DNA of 19,289 nucleotides from Candidatus Latescibacterota bacterium (GCA_018650745.1 JABIFK010000384.1:1-19289), one strand, 5' to 3'. Positions 1 to 5,634 are shown, counted from the first letter of the stretch. Program-made: numbers and translations. The notes: generated by a model from the sequence alone, not told the origin.

Positions 1-2
1 AA

Positions 3-647
3 GCGCAGATTAAAGCGGGTGCGTTTGAAAGTGACGGCGCTGATTTGGGGCGTGTTGTGAAAGCAGAAAAACGCCGAAGTCTGCCCCCTTTGCGCGGGCA
101 GATTTATTCGTATCGGTTGACGCAAATTCAGGGGGCACCTGCGTTGCGAATTGACGTGGGCTTTGGCGTTTATTTGGACGTGGCGTTGGCAGGATTAAAG
201 AACGTACGTGCTGGGGAAAGCGTGGTCTCGAACAAGACGCGGGGAAAGTACACGTTTAAAATGGTTTCTGGACGAAAGTTCGCGTATTATTCGTACCGCG
301 CGCGGGTGTTGTCGGTGATTGACGGGGACACGTTGTGGTTGGACATTGATTGTGGATTTGGTGTGTGGACGAAGCAGAAGGTACGGTTGCGGGGGATTGA
401 CACGCCTGAATTGGACACGGCCGAGGGGGGGCGTTCGAGAGATTTTGTGGTGCAGGCTTTGATGGACGCGGAATTTGTGGGGGTGACAACGACGAAGCCG
501 GATAAATATGACCGGTATTTGGCGGACGTATTTTATTTGGGGAAGGCGGGTGACGGGCAGACGGTGTTGACGGACGGGGTGTTTTTGAACAAGGCGTTGT
601 ACGACGCGGGGTTGGCTGCTTGGTTTGTTGCGGGAGAAGGTGCGTGA
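3..647 (+). CDS. Thermonuclease-like (SNase fold) protein, 5' end cut by window edge
   Basis: The reading frame is open from base 3 to the TGA at 645-647 and continues left of the window, so the true start is not visible. The C-terminal ~110 residues match the staphylococcal nuclease fold: VIDGDTLWLDID (metal-site strand with Asp), then VRLRGIDTPE (catalytic Arg and Glu), then KYDRYLADVF (second catalytic Arg). All three catalytic positions of the family look intact, so phosphodiesterase activity is plausible. The N-terminal ~90 residues are not recognised; they repeat the phrase DxGFGV seen again in the nuclease domain (DVGFGVYLD versus DCGFGVWTK). No signal peptide can be judged because the start is missing. 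Very similar SNase domains occur as C-terminal parts of larger cytoplasmic bacterial proteins. A TTG at 45 is in frame, but the upstream codons also look coding, so I do not take it as the start. Domain call is firm; cellular role unknown. Confidence 0.75.
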   Translation, partial: AQIKAGAFESDGADLGRVVKAEKRRSLPPLRGQIYSYRLTQIQGAPALRIDVGFGVYLDVALAGLKNVRAGESVVSNKTRGKYTFKMVSGRKFAYYSYRARVLSVIDGDTLWLDIDCGFGVWTKQKVRLRGIDTPELDTAEGGRSRDFVVQALMDAEFVGVTTTKPDKYDRYLADVFYLGKAGDGQTVLTDGVFLNKALYDAGLAAWFVAGEGA

Positions 648-768
648 GGCTGGTTGGTTGGGGTTTGTTTGGGAGGTAATTTCCTGGCACCCGGCGTTTG
701 GGGTTGGCAAGGTGGGTACCCGAGGCTGGGCGTGTGGCGTTGAGGCGGAACGAAATTTTATTTGTGAT

Positions 769-843
769 TGTACACAAAAAAACCGCGAATCTAAAGACTC
801 GCGGTTTTTTACTTATTAGGTACTTCGTATTGTCTGGCTCCCC
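769..843 (+). repeat. Dispersed repeat unit, copy 1 (hairpin plus conserved tail)
   Basis: This 75-base stretch is near-identical to 2099-2173. Shared parts are TACACAAAAAA, a 7-8 bp hairpin, TTATTA(G/A)GTACTTCGTATTGTCT and a run of C. In both places it lies directly upstream of a ParB-like HTH reading frame, so hairpin, tail and gene appear to have been duplicated together. Confidence 0.8.
777..810 (+). terminator. Hairpin terminator, copy 1
   Basis: AAAAAACCGCGA (777-788) is perfectly complementary to TCGCGGTTTTTT (799-810) across a 10-base loop. The A-run/T-run flanks make it able to act in both directions. It lies 130 bases after the thermonuclease gene and fits a rho-independent terminator for it. 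The second copy at 2109-2140 has the same loop but a changed stem that still pairs. Confidence 0.75.
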
Positions 844-945
844 GACAATGACTCCCTGCGAACTCTGTATCTCTGGGATGAGTTTGTTATAAATCAACAG
901 TTTAAGGGGAGGCAGCGAGTCTTTGAGATCGGGAGTGTAACACCT

Positions 946-1278
946 GTGGCTCCCAAAGACTACGCCAATCCCATCAAGGAAGCAATGAAATACAAGGCTT
1001 ATCTGGATAGTGGAGAAGTGAGATCGCAGGCCGATCTTGCTCGGAAACTGGGCGTATCCAGAGCGAAAGTCACTCAGATGTTGAATTTGCTGAAACTGGA
1101 TGCAGATATTCAGGGATTTATTGCTGAACTTGAGAAGAATGATGAGAGATTGCCGTTTCTGACCGAACGGAAGTTACGGCATTTGACAAGGCTTGAGATG
1201 CCAACAGAGCAGCGAGCATGTTTTAAAAGCCTGATTCATCAAATGATGTCGTCGAGAGAGTCCACTGGCGAGAAATAA
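946..1278 (+). CDS. ParB-like helix-turn-helix protein, probably N-terminally truncated
   Basis: The 110-residue product carries a ParB/KorB-type helix-turn-helix at about residues 26-50 (QADLARKLGVSRAKVTQMLN). Such domains bind DNA; this one lacks the ParB N-terminal CTPase domain, so a partition role is not implied. The GTG at 946 has a GGGAG 10 bases upstream, but it may not be the ancestral start. Comparison with the decayed copy at 2177-2577 shows similarity reaching ~30 codons further upstream (SL...F.I.Q.[F/Y]K...GS), and the frame is open back to the TAG at 817. No ATG, GTG or TTG lies in that extension. An ATG at 848 is out of frame by one base, which points to a 1-base deletion just after it. 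The 3' end overlaps the convergent PIN toxin gene by 40 bases. HTH call good; functional status uncertain. Confidence 0.6.
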   Translation: MAPKDYANPIKEAMKYKAYLDSGEVRSQADLARKLGVSRAKVTQMLNLLKLDADIQGFIAELEKNDERLPFLTERKLRHLTRLEMPTEQRACFKSLIHQMMSSRESTGEK

Positions 1279-1712
1279 CCTTTGCTGATAAATTCGTTTA
1301 GAACCTGGTTGCCCTCGTGTAATGGGATGACATTCCGTCGAACAAGTGTGGCAAGAACACCTACACTGCCTGAAACGCAGATTTTTTCACGGAATCCAAT
1401 CTGGCGAGCATCGAGATCATCGGTCAGTAATTCGTAGGTGCGACAACTGGCGATGGCCAAACATTCGGATTCCCCTTTTCCCAGGTCAATCCCGAAGATT
1501 TGTGTAAGGTGGATTTCTTCTGGGCTTGTGATGTCAATTTGCTGAAACCAGGATAAGTCAATTTCTGTGAATAAACCCCGTCGGATGCCTTCCTGAAACT
1601 CTTCTTTGACAGCGCGAACTATCAGTCCACGACTCTGGCAGAATAGCTCTAACAGATGGAGGTGGTTTGTGCGTGCGAAGTTAGATAGCACAGTATTGTC
1701 GATGACAATCAC
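1239..1712 (-). CDS. PIN-domain toxin (VapC-like / DUF3368-like)
   Basis: The 157-residue protein is a PIN-fold ribonuclease of the kind paired with UPF0175 antitoxins. It begins MIVIDNTVLSNFA, with the first metal-binding Asp at residue 5. Further acidic positions follow at Glu38/Glu41, in GKGESECLAIA (Glu81, Glu83) and in LLTDDLDAR (Asp98, Asp99). These are the expected acidic cluster, so the nuclease looks intact. Its ATG overlaps the antitoxin stop by 4 bases (ATGA), so the pair is translationally coupled with the antitoxin first. The 3' end overlaps the convergent HTH gene by 40 bases. PIN toxins usually cleave tRNA or rRNA; the target cannot be read from sequence. Confidence 0.8.
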   Translation of the reverse strand: MIVIDNTVLSNFARTNHLHLLELFCQSRGLIVRAVKEEFQEGIRRGLFTEIDLSWFQQIDITSPEEIHLTQIFGIDLGKGESECLAIASCRTYELLTDDLDARQIGFREKICVSGSVGVLATLVRRNVIPLHEGNQVLNEFISKGYFSPVDSLDDII

Positions 1713-2008
1713 TCCGATTGTCCCATCTGGTCTGCCGCAGCGACTTCAGCTTTGAGTTCGTCAATGGACAGACTGCTTTCTCGAAGTGGAATGCCCTGTT
1801 TTAGAAATCGTTTTCGCAATTCTTCCCGGTGGAGGCCAAGCATCTCAGCCGCCTTACCCAGATTGATGTCTTGGTCCAGATAAGCACCAATCACAAGCTT
1901 TTCAAGGCGTTCAGGGTCTGATTCCTGAAAATGATGGATCACGTCGTCGATTAATTCAGAATCGGTTTCGCTCATTTTTTCAAGCTGCTTAATTTGCCAA
2001 GCGGACAT
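1709..2008 (-). CDS. UPF0175-family antitoxin
   Basis: The 99-residue product contains LGKAAEMLGLHREELRKRF at about residues 51-69, the helix-turn-helix typical of UPF0175 small proteins, followed by the conserved short tail GIPL. The family is usually the antitoxin and DNA-binding partner of PIN toxins, which matches the coupled gene downstream. The ATG at 2008 is preceded by GGAG with 7 bases spacing, supporting this start. The pair is bracketed by the two copies of the hairpin-HTH repeat unit. Confidence 0.8.
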   Translation of the reverse strand: MSAWQIKQLEKMSETDSELIDDVIHHFQESDPERLEKLVIGAYLDQDINLGKAAEMLGLHREELRKRFLKQGIPLRESSLSIDELKAEVAAADQMGQSE

Positions 2009-2098
2009 TTTATTGCTCCAAAGTAAGTAATTGGGCGCACACGAAATCCTTTGATGTCATTCATTGAAATATGGGCAAGCTTGGAATGAATTGCAAGT

Positions 2099-2173
2099 TT
2101 ATACACAAAAAAGTCGCGAATCTGAAGACTCGCGGCTTTTCATTTATTAAGTACTTCGTATTGTCTTGCCCCC
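2099..2173 (+). repeat. Dispersed repeat unit, copy 2
   Basis: Second copy of the unit at 769-843, directly upstream of the decayed HTH gene. It differs mainly by substitutions in the stem and by CC for CT in the C-run; the two copies diverge after the C-run, with a 2-base length difference. Confidence 0.8.
2109..2140 (+). terminator. Hairpin terminator, copy 2
   Basis: AAAAGTCGCGA (2109-2119) pairs with TCGCGGCTTTT (2130-2140), with one G-T wobble. Relative to copy 1 an A-T pair became G-C and a C-G pair became T-G, so pairing was kept while the sequence changed. No plus-strand gene lies just upstream, so here it may simply have been carried along with the repeat. Confidence 0.65.
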
Positions 2174-2176
2174 CGT

Positions 2177-2577
2177 ATAGTAAATTCACTGAAATTCACA
2201 GTGATAGAGAATAAGTTTCGTATTTCCCAATGGTATAAGCACCAGACGCCAATGATCTCTAAGGGGAGTTCGCCAGTAGAAAGAGCCAAAGTTTAAACAA
2301 ATCCGGTCAAAGAGGCTTTAAAATACAAAGGGTATTTGGATAGGGGAGAAGTGAAATCTCAGGCTGATCTGGCAAAGAAATAGGTGTGTCGAGGGCCAAG
2401 GTGACACAAATACTGAATTTGCTGAGTCTGGATGGTAAAATTAAGGAAGTAATATTGGCACTTGATGAAACGGATGAAAAGCTGGGGGTATTGACAGAGT
2501 GTAGATTACGTTGTCTTATTCAGATCAAAGATTCACAGTGCCAAGAAAAAGAATTTCTGAAGCTCATTAGAGATTGA
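2177..2577 (+). pseudogene. Decayed paralogue of the ParB-like HTH gene
   Basis: The translation parallels the gene at 946-1278: NPVKEALKYKGYLDRGEV, then SQADLAKK, then after a frame change GVSRAKVTQILNLLSL and DETDEKLGVLTE. Two lesions are visible. One is an in-frame TAA at 2294-2296. The other is a single missing base before 2381, where AAG AAA (C)TA GGT GTG has become AAG AAA TAG. The upstream frame (NSLKFTVIENKFRISQWYK) aligns with the region upstream of the GTG of copy 1, showing that the ancestral protein was longer at its N-terminus. An HTH fragment could be translated from GTG 2386 but would lack the first recognition helices. Confidence 0.8.
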
Positions 2578-2617
2578 CATTCCTTTTCATCTTTGCGATT
2601 ATACTAATATTGTTATA
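2574..2617 (+). promoter_or_regulatory. Candidate higBA promoter and operator dyad
   Basis: TTGACA (2574-2579) overlaps the stop codon of the preceding pseudogene. TATACT (2600-2605) could be the -10 box, although the 20-base spacing is long; GATTAT at 2597 would give 17. The -10 box sits in an 18-base dyad, TATA-CT-AATATT-GT-TATA (2600-2617), symmetric except for the two dinucleotides. A dyad over the -10 box is the usual place for autorepression by a HigA-type antitoxin. Confidence 0.4.
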
Positions 2618-2649
2618 TTTTTTGCTCTCATAATTAAAAGAGTGTTCAG

Positions 2650-3036
2650 ATGCCTGAAACCACTGTTGTTTTTTACTGCGACGAGAATCGTGTACCTGTA
2701 TTAGACTGGCTGAAGGAGTTGAAACGAAAAGATCGACAAGGATATGCAAAATGCATTGCTCGGATTCGCATGTTATCCCAAATGGGACATGAATTGCGAC
2801 GACCTCTTGCAGATTATTTGGATCAGGGGATTTACGAATTGCGCATTCGACGAGGCCGAGTAAACTACCGGATTTTGTATTTTTTCCACGGTCAGGAGGT
2901 CAGTGTGTTGACTCACGCCATTACCAAGGAAGATCAAATACCACGTGGAGATTTAAATCGTGCAGTGGAGCGGAAGAAAGGTTTTGAAGCTAAGCCAGCT
3001 CTGCATTCATTCGAAGGAGATGTGACCCATGGCTAA
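2650..3036 (+). CDS. higB: HigB/Gp49-like (DUF891-type) toxin
   Basis: The 128-residue protein has the pattern of phage Gp49-like/HigB toxins of the RelE superfamily: VLDWLKEL near the start, a helical middle, then RRPLADYLDQGIYELRIRRG and the strand YRILYFFHG, followed by LTHAITKEDQIPRGD. Members are ribosome-dependent mRNA interferases. The basic residues of the RIRRGRVNYRI strand are the likely RNA-contacting positions. The last ~25 residues (ERKKGFEAKPALHSF) are longer than a minimal HigB. The gene overlaps the HTH antitoxin by 8 bases and has the toxin-first order typical of higBA. The start is ATG with only a weak AGAG upstream. Confidence 0.8.
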   Translation: MPETTVVFYCDENRVPVLDWLKELKRKDRQGYAKCIARIRMLSQMGHELRRPLADYLDQGIYELRIRRGRVNYRILYFFHGQEVSVLTHAITKEDQIPRGDLNRAVERKKGFEAKPALHSFEGDVTHG

Positions 3037-3343
3037 AACCCGAGATGCAAACCGGATCATAGATGAAATCACTGGGGATGATGAAGAGCTCAAACAAATG
3101 ATTGCGGAGGAGACCGTCAACTCTGAGGTCGCGCGTTTGATTTATGATGCCAGAATATCAGCAGGTTTAACCCAGACGGAATTGGCGGACTTGATCGGGT
3201 CAAAACAGCCTGTGATTGCGCGTCTTGAGGATGCGGATTATGAAGGACATTCTCTTACGATGCTTCAAAGAATTGCAATTGTATTGAATCAGAAGATCGA
3301 AATTAATTTTGTGCCTGCGGAAGGACGGGAGGAAGTTGCGTAA
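3029..3343 (+). CDS. higA: HigA-type XRE-family antitoxin
   Basis: The 104-residue product has a Cro/C1-type helix-turn-helix at about residues 36-88, with LIYDARISAGLTQTELADLI and then QPVIARLEDADYE; the recognition helix is around SKQPVIARLE. Family members neutralise the adjacent HigB toxin and repress the operon. The N-terminal ~30 residues are acidic and helical and could contact the toxin. The ATG lies inside the last codons of the toxin gene (8-base overlap), which supports coupled translation. Confidence 0.8.
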   Translation: MAKTRDANRIIDEITGDDEELKQMIAEETVNSEVARLIYDARISAGLTQTELADLIGSKQPVIARLEDADYEGHSLTMLQRIAIVLNQKIEINFVPAEGREEVA

Positions 3344-3368
3344 AAGTAGTAAATTGAAAAGTAGATGT

Positions 3369-3390
3369 TGTCCACTGATTTCAGTGGACA
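3369..3390 (+). terminator. Short hairpin after higA
   Basis: TGTCCACTGA and TCAGTGGACA are perfect inverted repeats with two bases between them (usable loop ATTT). It starts 25 bases after the higA stop. There is no T-run, so it may protect the mRNA 3' end or be a weak terminator. Confidence 0.4.
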
Positions 3391-3735
3391 GGGAGTTAAG
3401 CTGGTTTCATATGTTCAAAATTATTTGGACTTTGATAGCCCAAGTATGAATGCAATCGGCATCGGTTGTAAAACAATACTTTCTTCTACATTACTACGCT
3501 CATCCTTCCTAAGAGTAGGACGTGAAATTTAGTTTTTGTTTATGCGAGTTTAAATATCGTTGAAAGGAAATGTGTCTTTGTTTATGTTTTGCATGTGAGC
3601 AGTTATTCAATTGTTTCTCGTATGTAGGGGCAAGATGGTAGATGAAACGGTCTCAATGTTACATCTATAACCTGATTATATTTGGAAAATGCCCACAAGG
3701 AATGATGAAGAAAAGGCACGTCCTTTTGAGGTAAA

Positions 3736-3800
3736 CAAAAAGCTCCGATACCAAGCCCTCTGGATTAGCCCCTATAAGGGCTTGGTATCGGAGCTTTTTG
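3736..3800. terminator. Perfect 24-bp inverted repeat, possible bidirectional terminator
   Basis: The arms at 3736-3759 and 3777-3800 are exact reverse complements over 24 bases and begin/end with CAAAAA/TTTTTG. The 17-base loop (3760-3776) contains a second AGCCCC that can compete with the left arm for AGGGCT. It lies between the plus-strand higBA and the minus-strand PIN/small-protein pair and could stop transcription from both sides. The arms are much longer than usual for a terminator, so a remnant of a palindromic mobile repeat is an alternative. Confidence 0.5.
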
Positions 3801-3938
3801 TATTTGCTGACCCCGAGGGGTCACGTTCAAGAAGTTAAAAAGGTCAGCATTAGCCTCAGATCCTGATTATCGGCAATAAACTGGAAGGTATGGGCATATC
3901 TGGCTTATATGTCGCCCGACAATTTTGAGCGGCTTACA

Positions 3939-3973
3939 AGGCTAAATCTAGCCTAACTTTCGCCTCATTAGGC
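3939..3973 (-). terminator. Overlapping small hairpins at the 3' end of the small-protein gene
   Basis: AGGCTA-AATC-TAGCCT (3939-3954) and GCCTAA...TTAGGC (3951-3956 with 3968-3973) share bases and are mutually exclusive. They sit at and just beyond the stop codon of the minus-strand small protein. There is no T-run, so terminator function is only possible. Confidence 0.3.
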
Positions 3974-4144
3974 AACAGAGATCATTTTGGTTGGCCTGCG
4001 AGGAGGAAAAGACACTGGCTTTTGAGCCGACTGGATCTGTCGTTTTTGAATATCTTCATAAATCGCATCTATATCATGATTGAACTTAGCTGCATATTCT
4101 TCGCGGAGCTTTCGCGTTTCTTCGACAATTGGGTCTTTCCACAT
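3968..4144 (-). CDS. Small PIN-partner protein (MWKDPIVEE type), putative antitoxin
   Basis: This 58-residue reading frame begins MWKDPIVEETRKLREEYAAK and continues FNHDIDAIYEDIQKRQIQ, ending with a Pro/Arg-rich tail (SFPPRRPTK). I recognise it as a small protein commonly encoded next to PIN-domain genes. The predominantly charged helix suggests a coiled, toxin-wrapping partner, but antitoxin activity is an inference. The ATG lies 3 bases after the end of the PIN reading frame (through the amber codon), so the two form one transcription unit with the PIN gene first. The frame is intact although the PIN gene is interrupted. Confidence 0.7.
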   Translation of the reverse strand: MWKDPIVEETRKLREEYAAKFNHDIDAIYEDIQKRQIQSAQKPVSFPPRRPTKMISVA

Positions 4145-4147
4145 ATT

Positions 4148-4621
4148 CTAACCCTCCATCAATTCTTGAGGCGTACAGATGATAGGTGGCTCAAAGCCTT
4201 GTTGGCGACAAATTTCTTCTATACGAGGTCGCATGACAGCGTTGGCAATGTGTGTGCAATTCCAGGTAAGTAAATATTCCAGACCGTTTACTGCAGCAAC
4301 CGCGATATGCTAGGCATCCATTTCAGCTTTATCCGGAATAGGTCCCTCTGAAACCAGTTTTTTTGCGAGTTCCCTGACGGCTTCTGTAACATTGAGCAGC
4401 GGGAATGTCTTAATAGCTTCCAACCGTTTCTGTGCAAATTCGGGGTTGCCAAGACTCGCTTCAGAAGTAACAAATTCCGAAATGAAAAGATCAAAATCAG
4501 ATCGTCGAGTTTCCCACCAGTCAAGAGTTGTATTTTGATTCGCTGCTACCCGCAGATCGTTACTTTGGCGAGCTGTCAAATAGCTTGGGATCGATGTTTC
4601 TATATAAACTTTCGGCTTCAA
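4148..4621 (-). pseudogene. PIN-domain protein interrupted by a single in-frame TAG
   Basis: Translation from the TTG at 4621 (preceded by AGGAGA at good spacing) gives MKPKVYIETSIPSYLTAR, a PIN N-terminus with Asp replaced by Glu in YIETS as is normal in this subfamily. It runs through IPDKAEMDA and hits TAG. Reading through the TAG restores the rest of the domain in the same frame: HIAVAAVNGLEYLLTWNC, then THIANAVMRPRIEEI, ending ELMEG at TAG 4150-4148. Total length would be 157 residues, normal for the family. The family usually has Leu in DALHIA, so TTG to TAG by one substitution is the simplest explanation. The 103-residue product lacks the later metal-site residues and should be inactive unless the stop is suppressed. 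Confidence 0.8.
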
Positions 4622-4718
4622 AGGGATCTCCTACGATTGAGTCCTCTCACAATGGGTTCTGACCTAAAAGATAACTTAAAAGTTGTAATAGGGGGAGTGT
4701 TTTTGTGCGCGACTTTTT

Positions 4719-4926
4719 GGGGTTGGGTTGTTGGGTAATTCTGCGTTGGTTGCATTTAACGATTGGCACTGCCGACGAGGGTGTGGCATTACTGAGTAAG
4801 ATAATAGGTAAATTTGGAATCAAAAAAAGAAATAGTGTCACACCCTTGTATGGGGAGGGTGGTTTGGGGAGGTTCGGCAGTGCGGTGTTGTGCGTCTGTA
4901 TCTGTTTGGGTGGTTGGGTGGTTGGG
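4719..4926 (+). repeat. G-tract repeats flanking the second attC-like site
   Basis: Runs of GGG separated by short T/G spacers occur at 4719-4735 (GGGGTTGGGTTGTTGGG) and 4908-4926 (GGGTGGTTGGGTGGTTGGG), each followed by a T(A/G)ATT-like sequence. A third cluster at 4852-4872 (GGGGAGGGTGGTTTGGGG) lies inside the attC-like site. Each cluster has three clear GGG tracts, so they could form G-quadruplexes jointly or with nearby GG pairs. This explains the low-complexity look of the 4622-4952 interval, which otherwise holds no gene. Confidence 0.5.
4754..4896 (-). mobile_element. attC-like site 2 (integron recombination site)
   Basis: In plus-strand order the parts are R box ATTTAAC (4754-4760), 5-base spacer, L box GCACTGCCGA (4766-4775), a variable region, L box TCGGCAGTGC (4874-4883), 3-base spacer, and R box GTTGTGC (4887-4893). 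The L boxes are exact complements. Inside, 4776-4788 and 4836-4848 form another 13-bp stem with two G-T pairs. Read on the minus strand, the last box is GTTAAAT, which fits the GTTRRRY consensus with the cut after G at 4760. Length (about 140) is within the known attC range. Confidence 0.65.
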
Positions 4927-4952
4927 TGATTTTGATTTTACAGCAAATACAC

Positions 4953-5207
4953 TTAGGAGTTAATCAGCCTGTCGTATTCGCCGTGTGGTCCAATCCAAAC
5001 CCATATAAAATCATCTTGATCTTTGACAGCGAGTGCTCGGTATCCTATACCTGCACGAACCGACCAAAATTTACCCACTTCTTTGAAATGTAACGATGGA
5101 TGTCGTTGGTTCGCTTTGAGTAGCGAAAAATTCTCTTTGGCCGTTTCTTGAACCGGAATCGGCAGTCTTTCGAAACATCTCCAAAAACGCCTCGTTGTTT
5201 GATGCAT
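4953..5207 (-). CDS. RelE/ParE-like toxin
   Basis: The 84-residue protein matches the short RelE/ParE-type toxin pattern: RRFWRCFERLPIPVQETAKE (first helices), HPSLHFKEVGKFWSVRAG, and the strands YRALAVKDQDDFIWVWIG ending PHGEYDRLI. The combination of WSVRAGIGYRALAV and GPHGEYD is typical of this subgroup, whose members act on ribosome-bound mRNA or on gyrase; which one cannot be told here. The ATG follows the antitoxin TAA with no gap, so the genes are coupled with the antitoxin first. Confidence 0.75.
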   Translation of the reverse strand: MHQTTRRFWRCFERLPIPVQETAKENFSLLKANQRHPSLHFKEVGKFWSVRAGIGYRALAVKDQDDFIWVWIGPHGEYDRLINS

Positions 5208-5408
5208 TTAGAGGCCCTTTAGCTTACCTGTTCGCTTTTCCTCAAGAGCTTCTTCGAGCAAAAAATCTAATTTACCCAATTCAGAATCTTTTTCAATCTG
5301 CTGATCCCATTTTGCCCAATCTTTTTCAGAAAGCCATTCTCGCAATTGGGCAAACTCCTCTTCTGGAAGAGATTCAATAGCCGTCTTTATCTCATCAACG
5401 TTTGCCAT
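5208..5408 (-). CDS. Antitoxin partner of the RelE/ParE-like toxin
   Basis: This 66-residue acidic protein (MANVDEIKTAIESLPEEEF, then QLREWLSEKDWAKWDQQIEK, then LDFLLEEALEEKRTGKL) fits the short helical antitoxins encoded before RelE/ParE-like toxins. The second ATG of ATGATG is chosen because GGAG lies 5 bases upstream of it, against 2 for the first. No DNA-binding domain is evident, so autoregulation may need the complex or be absent. A 5' leader of about 140 bases reaches back to the cassette boundary. Confidence 0.75.
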   Translation of the reverse strand: MANVDEIKTAIESLPEEEFAQLREWLSEKDWAKWDQQIEKDSELGKLDFLLEEALEEKRTGKLKGL

Positions 5409-5542
5409 CATCACTCCTATTGAGTTAGATCTGCTGGACAGAACTTGGCCAAAAGTGGAACTGCTAATTAAAAGAAAAATAGGGAAAACTCGGCAATTGA
5501 CAAAGCAAAGAATTAGATGATGGTTTTGGGATAAATAGATAT

Positions 5543-5634
5543 TGCGCACAACGTTTCAGCGAGCGTGAAGCCGGCGTTAGCCGGTTTGGGAGCCGGGGTT
5601 GAGATGGGTGGTCGCGCCCGCGTTGTTATGCGCA
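5543..5634 (-). mobile_element. attC-like site 1 (integron recombination site)
   Basis: In plus-strand order the parts are R box TGCGCACAAC (5543-5552), 6-base spacer, L box GCGAGCGTGA (5559-5568), a variable region, L box TCGCGCCCGC (5612-5621; eight pairs, one wobble, one mismatch), 3-base spacer, and R box GTTATGCGCA (5625-5634). The variable part holds AGCCGGC-GTTA-GCCGGTT, a 7-bp stem. The 92-base length and the unequal spacers (6/3) resemble site 2 (5/3). It lies 40 bases after the stop codon of the minus-strand SMP-30-like gene, the normal place for attC. Confidence 0.7.

Larger units (their letters stand above)
3344..3967. other. Gene-poor stretch of 624 bases
   Basis: No convincing reading frame is present on either strand. 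It holds a short inverted repeat at 3369-3390, the 24-bp inverted repeat at 3736-3800, and a small cluster of competing repeats: TGACCCC/GGGGTCA at 3807-3822, and GCTGACC at 3805-3811 with GGTCAGC at 3841-3847. The 3400-3730 part shows nothing else I can interpret. Confidence 0.6.
4760..5551 (-). mobile_element. Putative integron gene cassette 2 (toxin-antitoxin cassette)
   Basis: The cassette would run on the minus strand from the TT after G5552 to G4760 and carries the antitoxin-toxin pair followed by attC-like site 2. Its 5' boundary reads GTTGTGCG (5552-5545 minus). Its own R'' box near 4894-4887 reads CGCACAAC, the exact complement, 650 bases away. That complementarity is expected when a circular cassette is inserted. 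Toxin-antitoxin pairs are common cargo of chromosomal integrons. Confidence 0.6.

Noticed and set aside
777..810. The two repeat hairpins as a CRISPR or attC remnant
   Set aside because: There are only two copies 1.3 kb apart with no spacers, and there are no R/L box patterns; a terminator fits better.
256..897. 213-codon minus-strand frame opposite the thermonuclease
   Set aside because: The translation is Pro/Thr/Ser-rich with no domain pattern and runs through the terminator hairpin; it is a shadow of the plus-strand gene.
2030..2060. Possible R' box before the UPF0175 gene (minus-strand GTGTGCGCCCAAT, like GTTGTGCGCAAT)
   Set aside because: The core GTT is lost and no partner R''/L boxes follow the PIN gene, so chance similarity is more likely.
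4022..4273. 83-codon plus-strand frame
   Set aside because: It is antisense to the small MWKDP-type protein and the PIN frame, both of which show family-level similarity.
3740..4760. A third integron cassette carrying the PIN/MWKDP pair
   Set aside because: Its 5' box would be GTTAAATGC, but no complementary ATTTAAC box with L boxes is found after 3968. Only a poor TTTAAC occurs near 3834. The pair may still be an old cassette that lost its attC.
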